From positions 1 to 6,718 of the forward strand of contig JAMDCX010000091.1 of the NCBI GenBank assembly GCA_023489375.1: DNA of 6,718 bases, written 5' to 3'. The position numbers were made by a program, and so were the translations under genes. The notes below the pieces were generated by a model. The model was not told where the DNA came from and ran no database searches. It worked only from the letters and a program-made list of their open reading frames with translations. Below, piece by piece: positions 1 to 5,308 of the stretch (the stretch's first letter is position 1; each line of letters begins with the position of its first letter). The DNA comes from Planctomycetota bacterium (GTDB taxonomy: Bacteria; Planctomycetota; Phycisphaerae; WQYP01).

Positions 1-29
1 GCGAAGTGTGAGCGACGCGCTTACCCCGC

Positions 30-66
30 CCGCGGGTCTGTAAGGAGCGAACAACGAGGCCCGCGG
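30..66. repeat. GC-rich inverted repeat in the gene-less left flank
   Basis: CCGCGGG at 30-36 is complementary to CCCGCGG at 60-66. The pairing extends inward through T37-G59, C38-G58 and T39-A57, giving a stem of about 10 bp around a 17-nt loop. The 8-mer GCCCGCGG also occurs as a direct repeat at 28-35 and 59-66. No T-run follows, so it is not a standard intrinsic terminator. The surrounding 1-143 has no gene I can support. One + frame is open from position 1 to a TGA at 145-147, and another ends at a TAA at 41-43, but neither translation resembles a protein I know. It could be the tail of an upstream gene, a dispersed repeat or a structured RNA; I cannot decide. Confidence 0.4.
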
Positions 67-143
67 CCAAATGAACCAGCCGGAAAGTGCGAAGTTGTTT
101 TTGCGCGGCCCCTAAAGTATGGGCGCGACAGAGTGGCTGGAAG

Positions 144-172
144 TTGACAATACCGACTGAAGGAAGAACAAT
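144..172 (+). promoter_or_regulatory. Putative sigma70-type promoter of the lipoprotein gene
   Basis: A perfect -35 hexamer TTGACA (144-149) is followed after 17 bases by AACAAT (167-172), which matches 4 of 6 positions of the -10 consensus, including the important second A and last T. Transcription would start near 179 and leave a leader of roughly 33 bases before the ATG at 212. The leader contains a good Shine-Dalgarno sequence, AAGGAG at 198-203. The prediction rests on sequence match alone, and planctomycete promoters are poorly characterised. Confidence 0.45.
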
Positions 173-211
173 AAAGGTGTTTGGTGTAACGCCTGTGAAG
201 GAGTATTTACC

Positions 212-658
212 ATGCACAACATACACATCATTGGACTTTGCGGAGTAGTATTGGCTGTTGGTCTGGCAGGATGCAGTCAGAATTCCGCAAGCCTTTTGCC
301 GCCAACACCCAATCCGCCGGTAGCGGATATTCCTATTCCCCAGGGAATGCATATTGATTTAAGCCGATCCCAGAGCACCTACGCGCCGGGGTCGAATATT
401 CGCCTGGTCAATGAATTTTATACCGGTTCGGATCCGCGCTTAAGTGTGGCGCGTTTTTTCCTGCACAATATGCCGGCGTATAAATGGAAGCTGCGGGAAG
501 AACGTCAAGGCCCCGGCGGCATTTCTCTTGATTTTCTGAAGAATCAGGAAGAATGCGTCATAACCATTAAGCGTGGCTGGTTTAATACCCATTGTTATGT
601 GTCCGTTACACCGGCACTATCCCCAAGCGCTACCACCGCGCCTGCTGCAAAGCGGTAA
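212..658 (+). CDS. Small secreted lipoprotein of unknown function
   Basis: A 148-residue protein with a type II signal peptide: a short polar N-terminus, a hydrophobic stretch at about residues 4-19, and a lipobox L18-A19-G20-C21. Mature protein would start at the lipid-modified Cys21 and be membrane-anchored outside the cytoplasm. After a proline-rich linker (about 30-43), residues 43-130 form one small domain with a 'PIPQGM' entry, a 'VNEFY' strand, a 'VARFFLHNMP' helix and an 'ECVITIKRG' strand. That layout resembles a family of small planctomycete lipoproteins in which a residual single-pass domain follows a 'P-P-GF' start, but this is from memory and carries no functional assignment. The tail (about 132-148) is rich in Ala, Pro, Ser and Thr and likely disordered. 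The start is well supported by AAGGAG eight bases upstream. It stands alone, 290 bases before the next gene, so it is probably its own transcription unit. Confidence 0.85.
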   Translation: MHNIHIIGLCGVVLAVGLAGCSQNSASLLPPTPNPPVADIPIPQGMHIDLSRSQSTYAPGSNIRLVNEFYTGSDPRLSVARFFLHNMPAYKWKLREERQGPGGISLDFLKNQEECVITIKRGWFNTHCYVSVTPALSPSATTAPAAKR

Positions 659-950
659 TGGTTGATGCATGCATAGGCGGGTGCGGCCATAAGTTTTGGC
701 GTAACCGTTCACGGCCATGCCGATGGGCCTGAGTTATGGCAGCTCCGGAGTACCTCAAAACAGGGGGCACCTCTTGTGGTGCAGGCTTCCAGCCTGACCA
801 GTCGCCACTTTGTGAACGATTACAATCCTTTGCCATGGTGGAACATTCTTCCGCGTGTCATTATAAATTGCCGACAACAACCAATGTGTTGCCGTCATTT
901 ATGTGGTTGTTCGTTTGCCGCAGGCAGCATATTCGATTAAATTTAAGGCC
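659..950. other. Intergenic region between the lipoprotein and RNase Z-like genes
   Basis: No gene is supported here. It contains a 10-base palindrome ATGCATGCAT (665-674), a spaced 7-bp inverted repeat GCCATAA/TTATGGC (686-692 and 734-740), and the hairpin described separately at 777-800. A TATAAA box at 862-867 could be a -10 element for the next gene, but the bases 17 upstream (TGGAAC) match the -35 consensus poorly. Small frames that read across the hairpin, including one on the + strand at 736-954, look like by-products of the repeat: no ribosome binding site and no protein-like composition. No T-rich terminator follows the lipoprotein stop codon. Confidence 0.6.
777..800. repeat. Hairpin of the 'CAGGCTTCCAGCCTG' dispersed-repeat type
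   Basis: CAGGCT (782-787) and AGCCTG (791-796) form a perfect 6-bp stem around the triloop TCC. TGGT (777-780) and ACCA (797-800) extend it to 10 bp with a single bulged G at 781. Read on + it encodes a 'GFQP' string, and on the opposite strand 'GWKPAP'. I recall those strings as very frequent in spurious small ORFs of planctomycete genomes, which points to a dispersed intergenic hairpin repeat. That it is multi-copy cannot be seen here because only one copy lies in this window. No T-tract follows, so a terminator role is not indicated. Confidence 0.55.
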
Positions 951-953
951 ATG

Positions 954-1973
954 ATGACCGCAGCCCATCAAGCCTCTTCCCCCTCCGCCCGTGAACCGGC
1001 CCCACGCAATTTAACGGGCAATGCTTTGTCGCATGAGGTACCGTTATTGCCGGCCCTGGCGGTAGTAAAAACTCCTTATTTCCACCTGCTGGGTTACAGT
1101 GTGGCCGGGGAAGAGACAGTCATTCAGGTTCCGGAACTTAATGTTGTTTTCGACATCGGCAAATGCCCCCGTCCCATGCTGACCAGCGATTTTTGTCTGC
1201 TGACCCATGGGCACATGGATCACAGTGCGGGATTGGCATATTATCTGTCGCAACGATTTTTTCAGGGTATGACGCCCGGTACCATCATCTGCCCGATCGG
1301 GATTGCCGAGGCTGTAACCGGGGTTATAAAATCCTGGACCGCGCTGGAAGGTAAGGCGATTGCGCATCGAGTGATTGGACTGAAAATCGGGGAAGAGTAT
1401 GAATTGCGCAAGGGGCTGATAGTTCGAACTTTCGCCACCCGGCATACGGTGCCCTCGGCGGGCTTTCTGCTGTTGGACCGGCGGGAAAAACTCAAACCGG
1501 AACTGGCGCAACAGCAGTTGCCCGGCCACATTCTGCGGGATATGAAGGCCCGTGGTGAAAAAATCACCTATACCCTTGATGTTCCGCTGATCGCCTACAC
1601 CGGCGACACCAGCATGAGCGAAACGCTGTTGCAGGATGGCGTGCGGGATGCGCGGGTATTACTGACGGAATGTACTTTTTTTGAACCGGGCCATTGCCAG
1701 CGTGCGGCGGTGGGGCATCATTTGCATCTTCAGGAACTCATGGAGGCATTGCCGAAGCTGGAAAACGAATTGGTGCTCATTACCCACCTGTCGCGCCGCA
1801 CGTATCTGCGGTGGGCGCGAAAGACCCTGGAAAAAGCAATGGCGGGATTAATCATCAAACCCAGGGTGGAGTTTTTCATGGATCATGCCCAGAAGTTGCA
1901 GGTCCGGCCGGGAAAAGCCGCTGCCTTTACGCCCGTGGAACCCGCCGCCACTACCGACGCGGAAGATGTTTAA
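954..1973 (+). CDS. RNase Z-like metallo-beta-lactamase-fold hydrolase (TRZ1-type)
   Basis: A cytoplasmic zinc-dependent phosphodiesterase; the family's known job is endonucleolytic removal of tRNA 3' trailers. From the ATG at 954 the protein is 339 residues. Metal motifs are intact: T84-H85-G86-H87-M88-D89-H90 (the HxHxDH signature), H164 in 'RHTVPSAGF', D218 in 'YTGDT', E239 in 'LTECTFF', H256/H258 in 'GHHLHL', and H278 in 'ITHLS'. The order, the 'PELNVVFDIGKCP' strand and the 'LPGHILRDMK' segment between motifs match plant short-form tRNase Z (TRZ1-like) better than E. coli RNase BN/Z. The first ~30 residues are Ala/Pro/Ser-rich and look disordered, as does the C-terminal tail. Start choice: AAGG at 945-948 sits five bases before ATG 954 (ATG 951 is also possible); the in-frame GTG at 903 has no ribosome binding site. 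Substrate is inferred, since some MBL-fold relatives act on other RNAs or on small molecules. Confidence 0.85.
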   Translation: MTAAHQASSPSAREPAPRNLTGNALSHEVPLLPALAVVKTPYFHLLGYSVAGEETVIQVPELNVVFDIGKCPRPMLTSDFCLLTHGHMDHSAGLAYYLSQRFFQGMTPGTIICPIGIAEAVTGVIKSWTALEGKAIAHRVIGLKIGEEYELRKGLIVRTFATRHTVPSAGFLLLDRREKLKPELAQQQLPGHILRDMKARGEKITYTLDVPLIAYTGDTSMSETLLQDGVRDARVLLTECTFFEPGHCQRAAVGHHLHLQELMEALPKLENELVLITHLSRRTYLRWARKTLEKAMAGLIIKPRVEFFMDHAQKLQVRPGKAAAFTPVEPAATTDAEDV

Positions 1974-1980
1974 AGCCGTG

Positions 1981-2011
1981 GGCATGATGGCCTTTATATA
2001 ATCATGATGCC
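1981..2011. promoter_or_regulatory. Imperfect inverted repeat enclosing a TATAAT box
   Basis: GGCAT (1981-1985) pairs with ATGCC (2007-2011). After one G-G mismatch, 1987-1990 pairs with 2002-2005 (last pair a wobble), leaving an AT-rich 11-base loop. A consensus -10 hexamer TATAAT (1997-2002) lies at the loop edge, 26 bases before the ATG of the DUF192 gene, which would put a transcript start near 2009. No good -35 hexamer sits at the usual distance. The site could be a promoter with an operator-like symmetry for the downstream gene cluster, or chance in a 55-base gap. There is no T-run for a terminator. Confidence 0.3.
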
Positions 2012-2028
2012 GGGCGCCGATTGTCAGG

Positions 2029-2592
2029 ATGGAATGGATGCAGTCAAATGGAGCCGCGAGTATTTTCCCTGTAAGACCGCGCTATGCGAGCGCTGGTGGT
2101 GTATGGACCACGTTGTTAAGTTTGGTGTTATGGGTAATCATTATAGGTGGCTGTGGGCACGTTACGCAGGGGGAATCGTATCATCACCTCAAACTTCCGG
2201 TCGTGCGGGTGCGACTCGGAAATGAGATACTCAAACTTTGGGTGGCGGCCACCACCAGTGCGCAGGAACGTGGCTTGATGTACATACAGAATATACCGGA
2301 TAAAAGGGGTATGTTGTTTGCATTTTCTCACAGTACGCCGCAGACCTTCTGGATGAAACATACTCGCTTCGCACTGGATCTTATTTTTCTCAATCGCCAG
2401 GGCCTTATCGTCCGGCATTGCACCATGCTGCCGGATAATGGAAAAAAACTTTATCCCAGCGGACAGCCGGTTCGCTTTGCTATTGAGCTGAAAGCCGGTA
2501 TGTTTAAACAGCTGCGCTTGCATAATTCCATGACGATACACCTTCCCGTGTTGCCTGGGCGCTCTGATGCGTCTGGTGGTGGTGCGTCATGA
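2029..2592 (+). CDS. DUF192-family protein, probable lipoprotein
   Basis: A 187-residue extracytoplasmic protein of the DUF192 (PF02643) family, whose biochemical role is not established. The first 24 residues are polar; residues 25-41 are strongly hydrophobic and end in I39-G40-G41-C42, an acceptable lipobox, so the protein is probably lipid-anchored with an unusually long n-region. The DUF192 domain occupies about 56-175 and shows the hallmark blocks in order: 'ERGLMY' (80-85), 'GMLFAF' (94-99), 'FWMKHT' (107-112) and 'LDLIFL' (116-121), then 'YPSG' and a 'FAIELKAG' strand. The ATG at 2038 could be the true start instead; the ribosome binding site is weak for both. It is the first of five closely spaced genes; the next start lies 13 bases after its stop. 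Confidence 0.88.
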   Translation: MEWMQSNGAASIFPVRPRYASAGGVWTTLLSLVLWVIIIGGCGHVTQGESYHHLKLPVVRVRLGNEILKLWVAATTSAQERGLMYIQNIPDKRGMLFAFSHSTPQTFWMKHTRFALDLIFLNRQGLIVRHCTMLPDNGKKLYPSGQPVRFAIELKAGMFKQLRLHNSMTIHLPVLPGRSDASGGGAS

Positions 2593-2595
2593 TCC

Positions 2596-2599
2596 GGAG
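2596..2599 (+). promoter_or_regulatory. Ribosome binding site setting the start of the membrane protein
   Basis: GGAG at 2596-2599 lies six bases before ATG 2606 and nine before the adjacent in-frame ATG 2609. An in-frame ATG at 2567, inside the DUF192 gene, has no comparable sequence in front, which argues against a 290-residue version of the protein. Confidence 0.6.
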
Positions 2600-2605
2600 A
2601 CTTTT

Positions 2606-3439
2606 ATGATGGCTACTTTAACCCCGGATAAGCCTCGAAAGCGGCCCCGGTTTTTTCCCCGTCGTTACCGTCCCAATTCCGCTGCAAGTTGGAGTCTGGC
2701 GATTCTTATTGTGGTGGCCCTGGTGTTTTCCATGGTTGTGGCACTGATGCTCGTGCCCCCCGGTTGGTATCGCCCTGTTCATCTTATGAACAATGCTGTT
2801 TATAATCGCGCTGATCATGCACAAGCTTCGCTGATGGCATTACGGAATCAGTTGCGCAATCCGCGTACTGGTGCGATCACCTGGACGATCACGCAACGCG
2901 AAATCAACAGTCTCCTGGCCGTGGCTTATGGTATACCGGAAAAATCAAAAACGCATCAGAAGCCCGGGGCCTTGTCCGATCCTTTTGTTCACTTTACCAG
3001 TCAGCAGATAACATTGGCCGCCCGTGACAGCCGTGTGCCGGGAAATGCCGTCTTCAGCGTGACCATACATGTGGCGTTACATCCGGCAGGTAACGCAGCC
3101 CCGCAGGCCCGGATTCGCATTACAGCTCTGCGGATCGGAAACTTGCCTCTGCCTGTATCCTGGCTTACAACGCGTCTGCAATCTGTTCTGCCGCATCTGT
3201 CACCTATGGTACGGAAAATCATTGATGTATATGCCGGTCCACGCTATGCCGACGAGGCGGCCCCGCAGATTGTACATTCCGTTTCCGCCATTTTGACCGG
3301 TAAAAAGTTTCCGACGGAACTGCGTTTGAATCATCGGCGGCTGGTGGTGCGAAAAATTTTTATTCATGGGCCTTTGGTGGATGTGTCCGGACACCCGCAA
3401 AGAGCCGCGCTGACATTTGAATTGGTCCCGGAAAAGTGA
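2606..3439 (+). CDS. Single-pass membrane-anchored protein of unknown function
   Basis: I do not recognise this 277-residue protein. The N-terminus is very basic (residues 9-22: K, R, K, R, R, R, R, R within 14 positions) and is followed by one transmembrane helix at about 29-50 (Trp29 to Val50). The charge bias predicts a cytoplasmic N-terminus and a ~225-residue domain outside the inner membrane. That domain begins with a helix (about 60-85), has a 'TWTITQREINSLL' segment at 92-104, and continues as alternating strands with 'RIRITALRIGNLPLP' near the middle. A 'T-x-x-E-I-N-x-L-L' element followed by beta strands is reminiscent of YpmS/DUF2140-like or other lipid-binding-type envelope domains, but the likeness is too weak for a call. 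No enzyme motif is visible. It is sandwiched between the DUF192 gene and rsmA, sharing the TGATG junction with the latter. Confidence 0.8.
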   Translation: MMATLTPDKPRKRPRFFPRRYRPNSAASWSLAILIVVALVFSMVVALMLVPPGWYRPVHLMNNAVYNRADHAQASLMALRNQLRNPRTGAITWTITQREINSLLAVAYGIPEKSKTHQKPGALSDPFVHFTSQQITLAARDSRVPGNAVFSVTIHVALHPAGNAAPQARIRITALRIGNLPLPVSWLTTRLQSVLPHLSPMVRKIIDVYAGPRYADEAAPQIVHSVSAILTGKKFPTELRLNHRRLVVRKIFIHGPLVDVSGHPQRAALTFELVPEK

Positions 3440-4347
3440 TGCAAAGAAACGAAATTGAGGAAATTCTCGCTGCCGCCGGTACACGTCCAACCCGGCGGTT
3501 GGGGCAGCATTTTATGATGGATCAGCGCATGCTGAATCAAATTTTAAACGCGGCGGAACTGACACCAGATGATCTGATTCTGGAAGTGGGGCCGGGGCCG
3601 GGTAATTTGACCGCACTGTTAGCGCCGTTGGTGCAAACCGTTTTGGCTGTGGATGTGGATAAACCATTGCTGGACGCTGCGGCTCGCCATTGGGAAATAT
3701 TAAGCAATGTGCAGTGGCTGACGGCCGATGTATTACTTGGTAAGCATTGTCTTAATCCTGTCGTGATGGCCGCACTGCGGTCGCTGCGGCAGAACCAGAA
3801 ATGCCAATCGCTGAAATTGGTATCCAATCTGCCCTATCATGTGGCCAGCCCTTTAATTGTGGATATTTTGGCGGCACAATGTATGGGGTATCAATCCCCT
3901 GCGGACACCGCAATGGAAAATTTTGATTGTCTGGTATTTACTGTACAGTGGGAAGTGGGACAGCGTCTGCGGGCTGTACCGGGCAGTGAGCATTATGGTT
4001 CGCTTTCCGTATTAATGGCATTGACGGCTCAGGTGGAAGTTCTCGCGTCCATTCCACCGGGAGCTTTCTGGCCGCCACCCAAGGTTAAATCCGCACTGGT
4101 GCGAATTCGCCCCGTCGAAGAAAAAATGCGAGCTATTGGCAATATGGCGCGTTTGCAGCGCACTGTATCCAATCTGTTTTCGCATCGCCGCCAGAATATC
4201 CGCAACGCCATCCATCATTCACTTACTGCGCCATTGGCCGCGGAGGTGGCGGAAAAGGTACGGGCAGCGGGTATGGATCCGTCGCGACGCTCGGAAAGTC
4301 TTACGCCGGCTGAATTTCTACAGCTATCCGGGTGTTGGCCGGAATAA
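3439..4347 (+). CDS. rsmA: 16S rRNA (adenine1518-N6/adenine1519-N6)-dimethyltransferase
   Basis: RsmA (KsgA) transfers four methyl groups from S-adenosylmethionine to two adjacent adenosines in the 3'-terminal hairpin of 16S rRNA, a late step and checkpoint of small-subunit assembly. The 302-residue protein has every family block: 'GQHFMMD' (22-28, usually GQNFLxD), SAM motif I 'EVGPGPGNLT' (49-58), acidic ribose-binding 'DVD' (72-74), catalytic 'NLPY' (130-133), 'VQWEVGQRL', 'AFWPPPKVKSALVRI', and the C-terminal 'FSHRRQNIRNAI'. Two deviations are visible: Trp in the usual QKEV, and extra residues on both sides of the NLPY motif compared with E. coli KsgA. Start: ATG 3439 overlaps the upstream stop by one base (TGATG), with GGAAAAG at 3430-3436 as ribosome binding site; GTG 3436 is an alternative. 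Loss of this enzyme confers kasugamycin resistance in known bacteria. Confidence 0.96.
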   Translation: MQRNEIEEILAAAGTRPTRRLGQHFMMDQRMLNQILNAAELTPDDLILEVGPGPGNLTALLAPLVQTVLAVDVDKPLLDAAARHWEILSNVQWLTADVLLGKHCLNPVVMAALRSLRQNQKCQSLKLVSNLPYHVASPLIVDILAAQCMGYQSPADTAMENFDCLVFTVQWEVGQRLRAVPGSEHYGSLSVLMALTAQVEVLASIPPGAFWPPPKVKSALVRIRPVEEKMRAIGNMARLQRTVSNLFSHRRQNIRNAIHHSLTAPLAAEVAEKVRAAGMDPSRRSESLTPAEFLQLSGCWPE

Positions 4348-4348
4348 T

Positions 4349-4354
4349 GGAGGA
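4349..4354 (+). promoter_or_regulatory. Ribosome binding site of the aminotransferase
   Basis: GGAGGA starts two bases after the rsmA stop codon and nine bases before ATG 4364. It is the strongest Shine-Dalgarno match in the window and fixes the aminotransferase start there. The same frame stays open 76 codons further up inside rsmA, but that extension is only an rsmA shadow. Confidence 0.75.
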
Positions 4355-4363
4355 AATATAAGC

Positions 4364-5308
4364 ATGTACGACAGGTCTGATTATGTTGTCCTCAATGGAC
4401 AGCTTCTCTCTCCAGAAGATATCCATGTATCTCCTTTTGATGCCGGATTGCTGCATGGAGCCGGTTTGTTTGAAACATTGCGTGCCTGCAATAAAGTGCC
4501 GCTGAATCTTGCCGATCATCTGGCACGTTTGACGGAAAGTGGAAAATGTTTCGGTATGGATATTCACCTTGACACCGCGATTATCGCGGATTGGCTTACC
4601 GAACTGCTGGAGGCCAACGCTCTCGATAATGCCCGTATCCGTATGACTGTAACACGCGGAGATACACGTGACGCATTAAACGCGGATGCAACTGCCCCAA
4701 CGGTACTGCTTTCCGTGGTCCCATTTCAACCCTATCCTGCCGTACTTTATGAAAAAGGCATGACCGTCATCATTTCCCGCTTTGCCCAGAATCCACGGGG
4801 ACCATTGACCGGCCATAAGTCCACCAGCTATCTGGACCGGTTGATCGCTCTGCGGGAGGCCCGCGCGGCGCAGGCGGGCGAGGCGTTATGGTTTACCCAT
4901 CCAGACCGCTACCTGGCGGAGGGCTGCGTCAGCAATGTGTTTCTGGTCATGGCGGATCAGCAGATTGCCACACCTCCATGGCTGTATACCGCGGAAACCT
5001 CGTTGCCGGAACATAACACGGGCGATGGTCTGTTGTTGCCACGGCTGGCCTTGCCGGGAATAACCCGCCAACATATTCTGCGTCTGTGTACCCGGCAAGG
5101 TCTGCCGGTAACGGAGAAGATGCTGACCATACATGATGTCCTGGCCGCCAGGGAAATTATTCTCACCAACGCTATTATGGGCGTAATGCCGGTAACGCAT
5201 ATTGAACGTCATGCGGTGGGCGATGAGACTCCGGGGCCGGTAGCGCGGCGCTTAAGCCAATGGTATAATGAATTTATACAGGAGCAGAGCCATGGCTCAA
5301 ATGCGTAA
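4364..5308 (+). CDS. Class IV PLP-dependent aminotransferase / aminodeoxychorismate lyase family
   Basis: A 314-residue cytoplasmic PLP enzyme of fold type IV, the family of branched-chain aminotransferase (IlvE), D-amino-acid transaminase (Dat) and 4-amino-4-deoxychorismate lyase (PabC). Visible hallmarks: an N-terminal 'NGQL' strand; 'FDAGLLHGAGLFETLR' followed by 'HLARLTESGK'; the PLP Schiff-base lysine K152 in 'GHKSTSYL'; E186 in 'EGCVSNVF', which pairs with the pyridine nitrogen; 'GITRQHIL', the phosphate-binding segment; and 'LTNAIMGVMPV' near the C-terminus with 'GPVARRL'. Length is normal. Substrate cannot be fixed by eye: the 'FETLR' turn and the C-terminal 'TNxxxGVxPV' lean slightly to PabC-like (folate synthesis) members, but IlvE or Dat activity is possible, so no symbol is given. 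The gap to rsmA is 16 bases, and the 3' end overlaps the Nif3 gene by 17 bases. Confidence 0.93.
   Translation: MYDRSDYVVLNGQLLSPEDIHVSPFDAGLLHGAGLFETLRACNKVPLNLADHLARLTESGKCFGMDIHLDTAIIADWLTELLEANALDNARIRMTVTRGDTRDALNADATAPTVLLSVVPFQPYPAVLYEKGMTVIISRFAQNPRGPLTGHKSTSYLDRLIALREARAAQAGEALWFTHPDRYLAEGCVSNVFLVMADQQIATPPWLYTAETSLPEHNTGDGLLLPRLALPGITRQHILRLCTRQGLPVTEKMLTIHDVLAAREIILTNAIMGVMPVTHIERHAVGDETPGPVARRLSQWYNEFIQEQSHGSNA
5280..5284 (+). promoter_or_regulatory. Ribosome binding site of the Nif3-like gene inside the aminotransferase
   Basis: AGGAG lies within the last codons of the aminotransferase, seven bases before ATG 5292. It favours that start over the in-frame ATG at 5268, which has no such sequence. 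Because site and start are both inside the upstream reading frame, translation of the two genes is probably coupled. Confidence 0.7.

Noticed and set aside
1..143. Known structured RNA (RNase P RNA, tmRNA, SRP RNA or tRNA)
   Set aside because: I looked for their conserved core motifs and a tRNA cloverleaf and found none; only the generic GC hairpin is present.
903..953. 17-codon N-terminal extension of the RNase Z-like protein from a GTG
   Set aside because: No Shine-Dalgarno sequence precedes 903, while AAGG is well placed for ATG 954; the extra residues are not needed by the fold.
736..954. Small + strand frame (72 codons) between the lipoprotein and RNase Z-like genes
   Set aside because: It reads through the hairpin repeat at 777-800 and has no ribosome binding site; its 'GFQP' string is explained by the repeat.
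1044..1529. Long open frame on the - strand (161 codons)
   Set aside because: It lies wholly opposite the RNase Z-like gene, whose metal motifs are all intact. The translation has no recognisable domain and its composition is that of a complementary-strand shadow.
2128..2541. Open frame on the - strand (137 codons)
   Set aside because: It is antisense to the DUF192 domain, whose family blocks are clear on the + strand; there is no own ribosome binding site or protein-like signal.
4136..4363. 76-codon N-terminal extension of the aminotransferase
   Set aside because: It overlaps the conserved C-terminal domain of rsmA, reads as an Arg-rich shadow, and is bypassed by the strong GGAGGA before ATG 4364.
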